Assembly (NCBI GenBank): GCA_963971535.1
Contig: OZ020601.1
Location: forward strand, 25,272,871 to 25,336,870
DNA length: 64,000 nucleotides
DNA from: Notolepis coatsorum
Taxonomy: Eukaryota > Chordata > Actinopteri > Aulopiformes > Paralepididae
Direction: 5' to 3'
This document shows, piece after piece, positions 23,693 through 34,666 of this stretch. Position 1 is the first letter of the stretch; each line of letters begins with the position of its first letter. The notes below the pieces were generated by a model. It was not told where the DNA came from, searched no databases, and saw only the letters and a list, made by a program, of their open reading frames with translations. A program made the position numbers and the translations under genes.

Positions 23693-24905
23693 TCACTTCT
23701 CTCTATCTCTGTATATCTCACTTCTCACTTCTCTCTATCTCTGTATATCTCACTTATCTCTACTTATATCTCTATATATCTCACTTATCTATATCTCTGT
23801 ATATCTCACTTCTCTCTATCTCTGTATATCTCACTTCTCTCTATATCTGTATATCTCACTTATCTCTACTTCTATCTCTATATATCTCACTTATCTCTAT
23901 CTCTGTATATCTCACTTCTCACTTCTCTATCTCTGTATATCTCACTTCTCTCTACATATCTCACTTCTCTCTATCTCTGTATATCTCACTTCTCTCTATC
24001 TCTATATATCTCACTTCTCTCTACCTCTATATATCTCACTTCTCTCTATCTCTGTATATCTCACTTATCTCTACTTCTATCTCTATATATCTCACTTCTC
24101 TCTATCTCTGTATATCTCACTTATCTCTACTTCTATCTCTATATATCTCACTTATCTCTATCTCTGTATATCTCACTTCTCTCTATCTCTGTATATCTCA
24201 CTTCTCTATATCTCTGTATATCTCACTTCTCTCTATCTTTGTATATCTCACTTCTCTCTATCTCTGTATATCTCACTTCTCTCTATCTCTGTATATCTCA
24301 CTTCTCTCTATCTTTGTATATCTCACTTCTCTCTATCTCTGTATATCTCACTTCTCTCTATCTCTGTATATCTCACTTCTCTCTATCTCTGTATATCTCA
24401 CTTCTCTCTATCTCTATATATCTCACTTCTCTCTACTTCTATCTCTATATATCTCACTTCTCTCTATCTCTGTATATATCACTTCTCTCCATCTCTATAT
24501 ATCTCACTTCTCTCTATCTCTGTATATCTCACTTCTCTCTATCTCTGTATATCTCACTTCTCTCTATCTCTGTATATCTCACTTCTCTCTATCTCTATAT
24601 ATCTCACTTCTCTCTATCTCTATATATCTCACTTCTCTCTATCTCTATATATCTCACTTCTCTCTATATCTGTTTGTTTGTTTGTTTGTTTATTAACACA
24701 GTTAAACAGAAGTAAAAACAATACATAATAAGTTCTCTCTATCTCTCACTTCTCTCTATCTCTGTATAGCTCACTTCTCTCTACCTCTATCTCTATATAT
24801 CTCACTTCTCTCTATCTCTGTATATCTCACTTCTCTCTACCTCTATCTCTGTATATCTCACTTCTCTCTATCTCTGTATATCTCACTTCTCTCTACCTCT
24901 ATCCA
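23693..24905. repeat. 25-bp pyrimidine-rich minisatellite, copy 2
   Basis: Same unit as 18200-19245. A short TTTG-tailed insertion near 24666-24732 (TTATTAACACAGTTAAACAG) interrupts it. Confidence 0.93.
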
Positions 24906-25144
24906 TCTCACCAGGAAGACAGCTGTCATTATCGTTTTATTATAAACTGTCTGATCAGCAACATTTTTCCCGGCATATTTAATTTTTTTCTCTCTTCTTG
25001 TTTCTTTCCTTCCTCCCCTCTTAATTCTCATCATGATTCTCCTCCATATCTCGCTGGTTGTTATTCCCTCTCTTTCCCCCAGTTTGCAAAGGACCTCTCC
25101 TTTCATCCTCGAGAAGGGCTTTAATTCAAAGTGTGATGTTGAAT

Positions 25145-25147
<3 letters not shown>

Positions 25148-25219
<72 letters not shown>
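25148..25219. repeat. (GA)n microsatellite
   Basis: Pure GA repeat; its partner at 19489 is interrupted. Confidence 0.93.
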
Positions 25220-25222
<3 letters not shown>

Positions 25223-25298
25223 TAGTGGTGGCAGCAGCAGCAACGTCCGGGTGTCAATCAATCTGGTGCGCGAGAGGCAGCGAAGGGCCCTGTGACTG

Positions 25299-25324
25299 GG
25301 GGGGGGGGGGGGGGGGGGGGGGGG
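25299..25324. repeat. Poly-G run
   Basis: About 25 G bases; only a short G run in the other copy (19664-19672). Confidence 0.9.
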
Positions 25325-25656
25325 CGGTGTTTGATCTGTGTCGTTCAAAGGCAGAGCAGCAGGAAGGACCATCACAGACCATTTCCCTCTCGCCACTCTG
25401 ACAGAGAGCATCACAGGCAGGTTAACACACACCTTACTAACACCTTTTACCCCTTTACTGTCCTCCTTTTGGTCTCTCCTTCTGTCTGCTTAGATCAAAC
25501 CATGCTCGCCCACAGAGAGAGAGATAGATGATGAGAGAGAAATAAGAGATGAGAGAGAGAGTGAGGGGAGAGAGAGAGAAATAAGAGATGAGAGAGAGAG
25601 ATGGAGGGAGAGAGCACTTTGGAACACAAACAGGCCTTGTCTTGTCTGCTGAGCAT

Positions 25657-27900
25657 GGGTGAGAGAGTATAGGGGTGAGAGAGTATAGGGGTGAGATAGT
25701 GTATGGGTGAGGTGGTGTAGGAGTGAGAGTGTAGGAGTGAGAGAGTGTAGGGGTGAGAGTGTAGGAGTGAGAGAGTGTAGGGGTGAGGTGATGTAGGGGT
25801 GAGAGTGTAGGAGTGAGAGAGTGTAGGGGTGAGGTGATGTAGGGGTGAGAGTGTGTATGGGTGAGAGTGTAGGAGTGAGAGAGTGTAGGGGTGAGATAGT
25901 GTAGGGGTGAGGTGATGTAGGGGTGAGAGTGTAGGAGTGAGAGAGTGTAGGGGTGAGATAGTGTAGGGGTGAGGTGATGTAGGGGTGAGATAGTGTAGGG
26001 GTGAGATAGTGTAGGGGTGAGAGAGTGTAGGGGTGAGGTGATGTAGGGGTGAGATAGTGTAGGGGTGAGATAGTGTAGGGGTGAGAGAGTGTAGGGGTGA
26101 GGTGATGTAGGGGTGAGAGAGTAGGAGTGAGAGAGTGTAGGGGTGAGATAGTGTAGGGGTGAGGTGATGTAGGGGTGAGAGTGTAGGAGTGAGAGAGTGT
26201 AGGGGTGAGATAGTGTAGGGGTGAGGTGATGTAGGGGTGAGGTGATGTAGGGGTGAGAGTGTAGGAGTGAGAGAGTGTAGGGGTGAGATAGTGTAGGGGT
26301 GAGGTGATGTAGGGGTGAGATAGTGTAGGGGTGAGATAGTGTAGGGGTGAGAGAGTGTAGGGGTGAGGTGATGTAGGGGTGAGAGAGTGTAGGGGTGATA
26401 GTGTAGGAGTGAGGTGGTGTAGGGGTGATAGTGTAGGAGTGAGGTGGTGTAGGAGTGAGAGTGTAGGAGTGAGGTGGTGTAGGAGTGAGAGTGTAGGAGT
26501 GAGGTGGTGTAGGAGTGAGAGTGTAGGAGTGAGGTGGTGTAGGAGTGAGGTGGTGTAGGGGTGAGGTGGTGTGGGGGTGAGAGAGTGTAGGAGTGAGGTG
26601 ATGTAGGAGTGAGAGTGTAGGGGTGAGGTGGTGTAGGGGTGAGAGAGTGTAGGAGTGAGGTGGTGTAGGGGTGAGAGAGTGTAGGAGTGAGGTGGTGTAG
26701 GGGTGAGAGAGTAGGGGTGAGGTGGTGTAGGGGTGAGGTGATGTAGGAGTGAGAGAGTGTAGGAGTGAGGTGGTGTAGGGGTGAGAGAGTGTAGGAGTGA
26801 GGTGGTGTAGGGGTGAGAGAGTGTAGGGGTGAGGTGGTGTAGGAGTGAGGTGATGTAGGGGTGAGAGAGTGTAGGGGTGAGAGAGTGTAGGGGTGAGAGA
26901 GTGTAGGGGTGAGGTGGTGTAGGGGTGAGAGAGTGTAGGGGTGAGAGAGTGTAGGGGTGAGAGAGTGTAGGGGTGAGGTGGTGTAGGGGTGAGGTGGTGT
27001 AGGGGTGAGAGAGTGTAGGGGTGAGGTGGTGTAGGGGTGAGGTGGTGTAGGGGTGAGGTGATGTAGGGGTGAGAGAGTGTAGGGGTGAGAGAGTGTAGGG
27101 GTGAGAGAGTGTAGGGGTGAGGTGGTGTAGGGGTGAGGTGGTGTAGGGGTGAGAGAGTGTAGGGGTGAGGTGGTGTAGGGGTGAGGTGGTGTAGGGGTGA
27201 GAGAGTGTAGGGGTGAGAGAGTGTAGGGGTGAGAGAGTATAGGGGTGAGGTGGTGTAGGGGTGAGAGAGTAGGAGTGAGGTGGTGTAGGAGTGAGGTGGT
27301 GTGGGGGTGAGGTGGTGTAGGAGTGAGAGTGTAGGAGTGAGAGTGTAGGAGTGAGGTGGTGTGGGGGTGAGAGTGTAGGGGTGAGGTGGTGTAGGGGTGA
27401 GGTGGTGTAGGAGTGAGAGTGTAGGGGTGAGAGTGTAGGGGTGAGGTGGTGTAGGGGTGAGAGTGTAGGGGTGAGGTGGTGTAGGGGTGAGGTGGTGTAG
27501 GGGTGAGGTGGTGTAGGGGTGAGGTGGTGTAGGGGTGAGGTGGTGTAGGGGTGAGGTGGTGTAGGGGTGAGAGTGTAGGGGTGAGGTGGTGTAGGGGTGA
27601 GGTGGTGTAGGGGTGAGAGTGTAGGGGTGAGAGTGTAGGGGTGAGGTGGTGTAGGGGTGAGAGTGTAGGGGTGAGGTGGTGTAGGGGTGAGAGTGTAGGG
27701 GTGAGGTGGTGTAGGGGTGAGAGTGTAGGGGTGAGGTGGTGTAGGGGTGAGAGTGTAGGGGTGAGGTGGTGTAGGGGTGAGAGTGTAGGGGTGAGGTGGT
27801 ATAGGGGTGAGAGTGTAGGGGTGAGGTGGTGTAGGGGTGAGAGTGCAGGAGTGAGGTGGTGGGGGGTGAGAGTGTAGGAGTGAGGTGGTGTAGGAGTGAG
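25657..27900. repeat. GTAGGGGTGAG minisatellite, copy 2 (2.2 kb)
   Basis: About 130 units of roughly 16-18 bases; the right third is a regular alternation of GAGAGTGTAGGGGT and GAGGTGGTGTAGGGGT. Frames of over 800 codons on the minus strand are repeat artefacts rich in His, Thr, Pro and Ser. Confidence 0.95.
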
Positions 27901-27914
27901 TTAACGTTACAAAA

Positions 27915-28000
27915 AAAAGAGGAAGTAAGCAAGAGATTCGAACTGGGGACCATATGGTCCACAGGCAGGGCACTAACCAGTTGAGCTAAACGGGCCGTCA
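27915..28000 (-). repeat. tRNA-derived sequence (SINE head or tRNA pseudogene)
   Basis: The minus strand reads GGCCCGTTTAGCTCAACTGG with an A-box-like stretch and AGTTCGAATC as a B box, followed by a T-rich run. The acceptor ends do not pair and the arm spacing is wrong for a functional tRNA. Confidence 0.55.
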
Positions 28001-28404
28001 TGAATTGCTACTGACTAATCCATCATTTACACTTTTCAAGTGCCAATTGCGGTCGTCGTCCAGTATTGGGATTAATAAATCAGATATCATGCTATTATGT
28101 CATGTTCTACAGTAGGACTTACTATGATACCCATTAAAACAAGTCATTCGAATAATAGAAGCATACTTTGCTGGAACGATTCATTTCAAACGTATAAAGT
28201 GCATGTGTGCGCTCTCGCGCTGAGGCTCGCTCTCCTCGCATAATTTTTTACCTGAGTAACGCCCCCGTTGATGACGGAGACGGTGGAATGTTGGTTCTGC
28301 TTAAATGGGTGTAAATGCGGGGTGGTTCGCCAGAGAGCACCAAGGTTCAGAGGGTTCAGAACGGAGCTGGAGCTTGAACCGGAGCCCGGGCGGTTTAAAA
28401 GCGC
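28001..28404. other. Intronic or intergenic sequence, no gene seen
   Basis: Unique sequence downstream (minus sense) of the zinc-finger exon. No further exon with splice borders is recognised. Confidence 0.4.
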
Positions 28405-29092
28405 TATCATGGTGTGTGGTTCTTACCAGCGTGCAGGTAGGCCAGGTCAGGGTTTTCTATGTGTGTGTGTGTGGTTCGCTTCTCTATGTATCTGTGTGTG
28501 GTTCTCTTACCAGCGTGCAGATAGGCCAGGTCAGGGTTCTCTATGTGTGTGTGGTTCTCTTACCAGCGTGCAGGTAGGCCAGGTCAGGGTTCTCTATGTG
28601 TGTGTGGTTCTCTTACCAGCGTGCAGATAGGCCAGGTCAGGGTTCTCTATGTGTGTGTGGTTGTCTTACCAGCATGCAGATAGGCCAGGTCAGGGTTCTC
28701 TATGTGTGTGTGGTTGTCTTACCAGCGTGCAGATAGGCCAGGTCAGGGTTCTCTATGTGTGTGTGGTTGTCTTACCAGCATGCAGGTAGGCCAGGTCAGG
28801 GTTCTCTATGTGTGTGTGGTTCTCTTACCAGCGTGCAGGTAGGCCAGGTCAGGGTTCTCTATGTGTGTGTGGTTCTCTTACCAGCGTGCAGGTAGGCCAG
28901 GTCAGGGTTCTCTATGTGTGTGTGGTTCTCTTACCAGCGTGCAGGTAGGCCAGGTCAGGGTTCTCTATGTGTGTGTGGTTGTCTTACCAGCGTGCAGATA
29001 GGCCAGGTCAGGGTTCTCTATGTGTGTGTGGTTCTCTTACCAGCGTGCAGGTAGGCCAGGTCAGGGTTCTCTATGTCAGAGTGATATTCCTT
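28405..29092 (-). repeat. 53-bp tandem repeat carrying exon 3' end plus splice donor
   Basis: On the minus strand each 53-bp unit holds about 32 bases from the 3' end of the zinc-finger exon (coding ENPDLAYLHA), the donor GTAAGAG and about 21 bases of CA-rich intron. The donor TTAC (plus-strand reading) recurs at 28507, 28560, 28613, 28666, 28719, 28772, 28825, 28878, 28931, 28984 and 29037, exactly 53 apart, with one more diverged unit at 28423. Units differ at a few bases (GCGTGC or GCATGC, GGTAGG or GATAGG). The authentic exon is the rightmost unit, where the sequence diverges into the rest of the exon at about 29075. Confidence 0.92.
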
Positions 29093-29219
29093 CAGATGGT
29101 TCCTGAAGTCCATGGGAGCGTTGGTGTCGTAGTCACATTTAGGACAGTTGTACATCTTGACTCCATCGTGTCTCCCCGTGTGGAGGATGTGCTTCCTGAT
29201 GTTCTCAGCACAGTTGGAT
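29041..29219 (-). CDS. znf407: C2H2 zinc-finger exon, probable znf407 internal exon
   Basis: Internal exon of a zinc-finger protein on the minus strand. The acceptor is a pyrimidine-rich tract ending in CAG just right of 29219; the donor is GTAAGAG just left of 29041. The 179-bp exon starts with the last base of a split codon and ends with the first base of a glycine codon. It encodes the His-His half of one finger (HILHTGRH) and then a complete finger, YNCPKC followed by twelve residues, H, four residues, H. The tail ENPDLAYLHAG is a signature I recall from vertebrate ZNF407, a nuclear protein with many C2H2 fingers thought to act in transcription; the gene name rests on memory, not a search. 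Reading past the donor gives GKRTTHT and a stop, so splicing here is required. The last ~32 exon bases and the donor are repeated downstream in the intron. No other exon of the gene is recognisable in the window. Confidence 0.8.
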
Positions 29220-29319
29220 CTGGAGAGAGAGCAGGTTGGGAGATCATTCAATATCATAGTTTATGGTAAATTAACTGCGTTTATATAAATGGACTTCACT
29301 ACTACTGCATAATATGCAC

Positions 29320-29468
29320 TTATAACACTTTTATCCAAAGCGCTTTACAACGTATGCCTCACATTCACCCATTCACTCACACACCGACAGCGGAGGCGCA
29401 AGGTGCCGACCTGCTCATCAGAATCAAACCAGGAACCTTCTGATTAGGAGACGACCGCTCAGGATCGA
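29320..29468 (-). mobile_element. tRNA-SINE body fragment
   Basis: Contains TTATCCAAAGCGCTTTACAAC, TCACCCATTCACTCACACACC and CCTGCTCATCAGAATC, the reverse complement of the SINE body at 47489-47750. It abuts the left end of the DIRS-like element. Confidence 0.75.
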
Positions 29469-29474
29469 TGTCAT

Positions 29475-29690
29475 GTTATATATCATACTTGGCTATCGTG
29501 TCTCGCTCTGCCAATGAGATATCCTCTTATCTCCACGCACCTAGCGTGCATGCGAAACAAACAAATACACCCACTTGCACGTCTAATACAGCCACTCCCA
29601 TGCGTCTCCCTATATGACGCCAGAAATGGTCACGCTCGACCTTCCTCATTTCGTTTCCAACGTGGAAGTAGCAGTGCACTCCGTGAACTA
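29475..29690 (+). repeat. DIRS left inverted terminal repeat
   Basis: From GTTATATATCATACTTGGC through TCTCGCTCTGCCAATGAG and CCTCTTATCTCCACGCACC to CCATGCGTCTCCCTATATG and GGTCACGCTCGACC. The same blocks occur inverted at 34440-34578 and 35851-35935. Confidence 0.88.
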
Positions 29691-31780
29691 GTTGTTATGA
29701 AATGTAGGGAGAAATTACACAATGTTGGGTATTCGCCAGAAGTTCACCAGCCCCCGGAACCTTTTCGGCACATCCCAACAGCGCAGCGGTCCGGTCCTGA
29801 GTTTTCCTCGTCTCGTGACAGCGGACCGAGGGACATCGCACAACGGTTAGTAGTCGAGCTAAGTCGTGCACAGGTAGGGCCTGCGCTATCAGGCATTGAT
29901 ACTGGCATGGGTAATACGGCTCGTTGTCTCGTGAGACGACCGAGTGATGTATTGGCGTGGGGGGTGGGATATTTGGGAAAACATGACTCTCTTTTGGATG
30001 TTTTCCAAGTATCCTAGCGCGCAGCTACTGCTAATGTTACAATGTTGGGACGCCGTTCCCATGTTCCCCGCCGAGGGCTGTCTTTACTGTCTTCCCTCCT
30101 CTTAACCATTCATGCTGACGGTCAATCGGTGTCTATGTTGGGGGTTTAACGGAGGCTTGTTTACCATTTACATGGGTGGATGGGCTGAGGCTCAGGGCAG
30201 GTGTGCTTTTTGTGAATCTATGAATTGAAGATGGGGGTCCCTGATGTGGACGGGACTGGCGTTTTTCTCTGGTCTGCTTCCCCTTGACAGTTGTGTGTAT
30301 TGGGCTAGCCCATTCTGCAATGTGTTAATAGAGTTTTCGTTCATTCATTCATTCATTTTATCCCTTCATGGGTGCACACCGCAGTGGAGGTTGTTGCATG
30401 CCTACTAGTGAGGCAGTGCTTCACTAGTAGTAGACTTTGGTCTGCAGCCACCACTGGTGTTCCGTGCTTAGTGAAGCAGGTGGCATCAGTCCTTTGCCCT
30501 GACATGGTGGAACGGTGTCCTGCCCGGCCGACGCCATGAGGCGAGGTGGCTGGTGGGCTGATGAAGCCTATACCGCCACGGTACAGAATTTAGTAGCGAC
30601 TGGCAACATTGCTCAATTGGCTGTTTTTTCTGTCAAAAATGGTGTTGGGTGGTGGGGCCTTAGGGCCAGCCGACGTCAAAACCATCGCGCGAGGTTTTGA
30701 GGTTATTCAGCTTTTGACCTAACCGCAAGCTATAACGGCAGGGAGGGCTAGGAGGGCCAGGGGCGCGGGCGGTATTTGACCTGGGCCCCACACCGTGCAG
30801 CCAGAGGTGAGAGCACGGCCTCGCCAGCGGCGGTGGCGAGGCCCCCGACCGGCGGCCATGTTTCCCCCGCCTGAGATACCGTGGGCACAAAGAAAACAGG
30901 TCGACAGCCTCGGCGGCCCGAGGGATTGGCTACATTAGATGAGCACGCCCTAAAAAAACGTTGCCGTCTAGCTGTGTCTAGCACGCTCTCCGGTTACTCC
31001 CCCCCCGCTACGCTACGGGACACATGGCTCTGATTTGTTCCCTTTGGCTGCGGGCTGCATGCTTCCAGTGAAGCACAAGCGGCCCCACGTTTCGCTTCTC
31101 ATGGGGACAGGGGCTGACACCCAGTTGCTAGCTAGGCCTGGGTCTGCCTGTGAGAATGCTGTGCTGTCAAGCGGCTCCCACACCACAAGTTCTGCATCTG
31201 TGTTTGGTGGGCCTGGTGTTGTGTCTGTCGACGAAAAAGGTTGTCAGCGGGGGAACTCGAGGCCCAGGAGGTTGCAGCGTGAGTTCCCCCAGCCCGCCCT
31301 CGCCAGGCCGGGTATCACGTTAGTGTCTCCCCCGACCGGAAGACCGGTGGTGGTCAGTCAGGCACGTGTGGTTTGGGTGGTAGTAATATCACTACAGGGC
31401 TACGGTGTGTAGGAACCCACCCTATCGGGCAGTGTGGGGACCGCACGCCTTGCATGTCAAGCTGCAGAGCAGGCTATCCTCAGCAGTCCATGCCGGGAAG
31501 ATGCTCAGTGGGGGAGCTTATGTCACCAAAGGTGATGGCCGCTCCCCCCATATCAGACCGCCCCTTCTGTCGGGGTCCCCCCCTTGGGTGTGATTGCCTC
31601 GTTGGTAGAGTCAGGGTGCGATATCCCGGCTCCGCGAGACACCCTGCTCGCGCGGTTGGCAAGACCAGGGTTGACAACGCACAGCGGGAGGGACCGGGCC
31701 ACATATCTACGATTCCTAGCGGACCAGCGGCAGTTGGCGGCGGGGGCGCTTTGGAATTTTACCACGTATGGCTGCAGTGG
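29691..31780 (+). pseudogene. DIRS gag-like/5' coding region, decayed
   Basis: The region between the left terminal repeat and the RT, where DIRS elements normally carry a gag-like frame. GC content is higher than the neighbours. Several 60-170 codon frames exist (for example 31035-31412), but none runs through and no domain is recognised; the assignment is by position. Confidence 0.5.
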
Positions 31781-32936
31781 TAGCCATATGTCGGTGTGGA
31801 TGGAGAGAACGCTGAGGGCGGCGCTTGTGTTACAGTTTACACACCCCCGCCCTCCGTGTTTGGGTTTGGTACAGACTCTATTATCAGAGTCCGCGGCAGT
31901 GACAGCCCTGGCCGAGGAGATTCGTTCTCTGGCGGCGAAGCAGGCCGTCGTCGTGGTCCAATGGGAAGACGCGATGAGCCGGCGTTTCCTCCCGATATTC
32001 TCTGGTGCCCGAGAAATCGGGGGGGGGGGGGGGTGTCAGACCCATACTGGACCTGTCCCATGGAAGGTTCAGAATGTTGACCGTCACCCACCTGTTAGGC
32101 GCTGTCAGGTGGGGGACTGGTTCACCTCCATAGACCTGTAGGATGCGTATTCACATCCCGATCTTCCCTCCTAGGACATACCTACGCGTCCTTTGCAGGG
32201 CTTAGCGTACGAGTACCAGAGGCTGCCGTTCGGCTACTCTCTGGCTCCTCGCATCTTCACCAAGTGCGTGGAGACCGCGCTGGGGTCTCTGCGACGTCGG
32301 GGGATACGAATTTTATTCTACCCTGGACAACGTTCTGGTCCTCGGCCGGTAAGAGAAGATCGCCAGGTCTCATACCAGGCAGGTGGTGCAATTCCTCACC
32401 AGCCTGGGTTTTGCTGTAGACTGGAAGTAGAGTACTCCTCTTCCCAGTCAACGGGTGGAGTACTTGGGCTTATTCTAAGCTCAAGGTCTATATGGGCATC
32501 ACTCTCAGAGCGGCGGCGGGTGTTCTCGGCGCGCTCGGGAGGTTCCGTCCTTGGACGGTTACAGCACTGTCCGTGATGCGCCTGCTCGGTATGATGCTCA
32601 CTCTGTGGTCCCTCTTGGCCTCCTCTTCATTCTTCACTCTTCAGTCTTCACCGACGCCTCCCTCACGGCAGACCATGCTGCCCGGTCTGCACTACATTCA
32701 ATGTGTTGGAATTGAAGGCAGTCCTTCTGGTCCTCAAATGGCTCGGCCACCTTGTGGTGGGCAAGCATGTTTTGATCAGGACGGACAACACGCTCCCCCC
32801 ATCTGCACCGAGCGGCGGTCGAGCTCTGGCTATGGGCGTTCTCCATCTGCGCAGCCTGAGGGCTCTCCACATCCCCGGCAGGGAGAATGTGGGTGCAGAT
32901 GTGATGTCGCGGGGCGGTCCTCACCCTGACAAGTGG
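31781..32936 (+). pseudogene. DIRS reverse transcriptase and RNase H, frameshifted
   Basis: Pieces in order: the RT finger region (31796-32090, including IRSLAAKQAV); GDWFTSIDL then a TAG where DIRS has DAY (about 32113-32155); LAYEYQRLPFGYSLAPRIF at 32203-32260, the conserved LPFG...L.PR block; a TLDNVLVLG stretch in another frame for the active-site YxDD region; and RNase H tail pieces LELKAVLLVLKWL, KHVLIRTDNT and LHIPGRENVGADVMSRGG (32703-32930). At least three frame changes and one stop disrupt it. The poly-G at 32020-32032 probably caused one shift. Confidence 0.88.
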
Positions 32937-34112
32937 GGACTACGTCCAGACATAGTCAGACAGGTCTGGGACCGATTCCGTGGCCGCCCGGGATTCTGTA
33001 CGCATTCCCCCCCATACACTTGATAGCTCAGCTGTTGGGGCGGGTACGTCAGGAGCGCAGGACTTTGATCCTGGTCGTGCCGGGCCAAGGCTCAGCTGTG
33101 TGGTTCCCGGCCATGATTCAGCTCTTGGTGGCCCCGCCGTGGCCTGTTCCGTGGTCACCGCGGGCCCTCTCAGGCACGCGGAACTCTGTTCTGCCTCCTG
33201 TTCTGGGGCAGCCTCTAGGCTTGGCTGCTGAAAGAGTGAATCTGGTGGGGATGCGTCTTGACTCTTCTGTGGTTAACGCCATCTGGTACGCGCACGCTCC
33301 GTCCACTACCGTGGCTTGCCCTGGGATGTGGCGTATGGTCGAGAGTGGGGGCAGAACATTGTTCAGCCACCCTCTCGTGAAACGTTTCCTGCTTGGCGCT
33401 CGGCGTCTCAAGCCTGTGTAATGTTCTCTGTCTCCGAGGTGGGACCTCCGACTGGTCCTGGGCCGGTTGTCAGAGGCCCCGGCTGTCATTGAGACCGCGT
33501 TCCTTTTGGCCATCACCTCCGCTAAGCGTGTGGGTGAGCTGTGTGCTCTCTCTGTGCGGCCTGAGTGCCTGTCTATTCGGCCGATAGCGGTGCTACTCTG
33601 AGGCCTAATCCAGTCTTCGTGCCAAAGAATATCCGGAGCTCTTTTCGCTCCAGGGATGTTGTGGTTCAGGCGTTTCATCCACCTCCTCACGCTAGTGGGT
33701 TGGAGGCGAGCATTCCCCTGTCGTGTCCTGGCCGTGCACTGAGGTTTTACCTTAGTTGGACGCAGGATCTCAGGGCTTCCGATCAACTGTTTGTTTGTTA
33801 CGGTGGACCTCGCACGGGTAAGGCGCTGTCCAAGCAGCGCCTGTGACATTGGTTGTGCGAAGGCATTGCCTTTGCTACACGTTGGCTGGACAGGTCCCCC
33901 CCGGGGGCGTCAGGGCGCACTCCACTGGTGGAGTGGCGGCCTCTGCTGCCCTGTTAGGGGGGGCCTCGGTGGAGGACATCTGTGCTGCGGCCTCCTGGTC
34001 CTCCCCGGGTCCTTTCGTTAAGTTTTACCTCGTGGACATGACTGGGGGTTCTGTCTCCCAGGCGGTTCTGAGGTCTGGGACCTCTCCTGCGTCCCGCCAT
34101 TTGGTGGGCTAG
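32937..34112 (+). pseudogene. DIRS methyltransferase-like and tyrosine recombinase, broken
   Basis: The segment GILYAFPPIHLIAQLLGRVR (near 32990-33050) and VAPPWPVPW match the region between RNase H and recombinase in DIRS elements. Recombinase pieces follow: NAIWYAHAPSTTVA (N-terminal domain), TSAKRVGELCALSVRPECL (33520-33570; the Arg is the first catalytic Arg), VCYGGPRTGKALSKQRL, and AHSTGGVAAS...ASVEDICAAASWSSPGPFVKFYL (33918-34030). In the HxxR box the expected Arg is Gly (HSTG). FYL holds the likely nucleophilic Tyr. Frameshifts near 33420, 33590 and 33845 make it inactive. Confidence 0.88.
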
Positions 34113-34335
34113 CAGGAGTGTGTGGGTGTGGGCCACGGGGTGCTGTGTCACACGTGGTCCCGCCTGTGCTGTGCGTTCAGGGGTGCCTGGTTCCCCCTTT
34201 TTCGCACTTTGGTGGAGTTGACTGCCTCCCCCCCTTCGTTAGGACGGGCGGGTGGACGGGACTCCCCTCCTCCCTGGCTGGGGATTACAGGCCCTCAGGG
34301 GGTACACTTGTTGGGCCACGCATCCGCTCTGCCCC

Positions 34336-34430
34336 ATATCTCATTGGCAGAGCGAGACGCAATAGCCAAGTATGATATATAACTAGGTTCATAACCTAGT
34401 TATATAAATACTGGCTGAGCGTCTCGCTCT
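34336..34430. repeat. DIRS internal complementary region
   Basis: The left half (34336-34383) is the reverse complement of the left outer end at 29475-29522; the right half (34390-34430) is the reverse complement of the right outer end near 35895-35935. In DIRS elements this region templates completion of the termini. Confidence 0.9.
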
Positions 34431-34666
34431 TAGCGCCCTGAGGTCCCTTGGATGTTTTTCCGCTTATGGAAATCGATCTGGGAAGGTGGAGCGTGACCAT
34501 TTCCGGCGTCATATAGGGAGACGCATGGGAGTGGCTTGGTCATGTGCAAGTGGGTGCATTTGTTTGTTTCGTGTGCACCAGCGTTTCCGTTAGAACATAT
34601 TCGTGCCGGTCTGGGTGTCCTGCAAGATTTCTATCCCCGGACATATTCAAGAAATTCCGGTCAGCC

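Larger units (their letters stand above)
21177..27900. repeat. Large duplication, copy 2
   Basis: Begins at the same sequence as 16587 and continues through the homologous minisatellite into unique DNA at 27901. Unlike copy 1 it carries a hAT insertion (21889-22736) and a 60-bp insertion with a TTTG tail near 24666-24732. Confidence 0.9.

Noticed and set aside
18154-24715. Leu/Ser/Tyr-rich frames that resemble membrane proteins
   Set aside because: They are translations of the 25-bp CTCTATCTCTGTATATCTC array.
27915-28000. Functional tRNA gene
   Set aside because: A- and B-box-like motifs exist but the acceptor and anticodon arms do not pair correctly; better explained as a tRNA-derived repeat.
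25455-28001. Minus-strand frames of over 800 codons
   Set aside because: They lie in a GTAGGGGTGAG minisatellite and are low-complexity His/Thr/Pro/Ser repeats; two frames are open at once and copy 1 breaks them by single-base indels.
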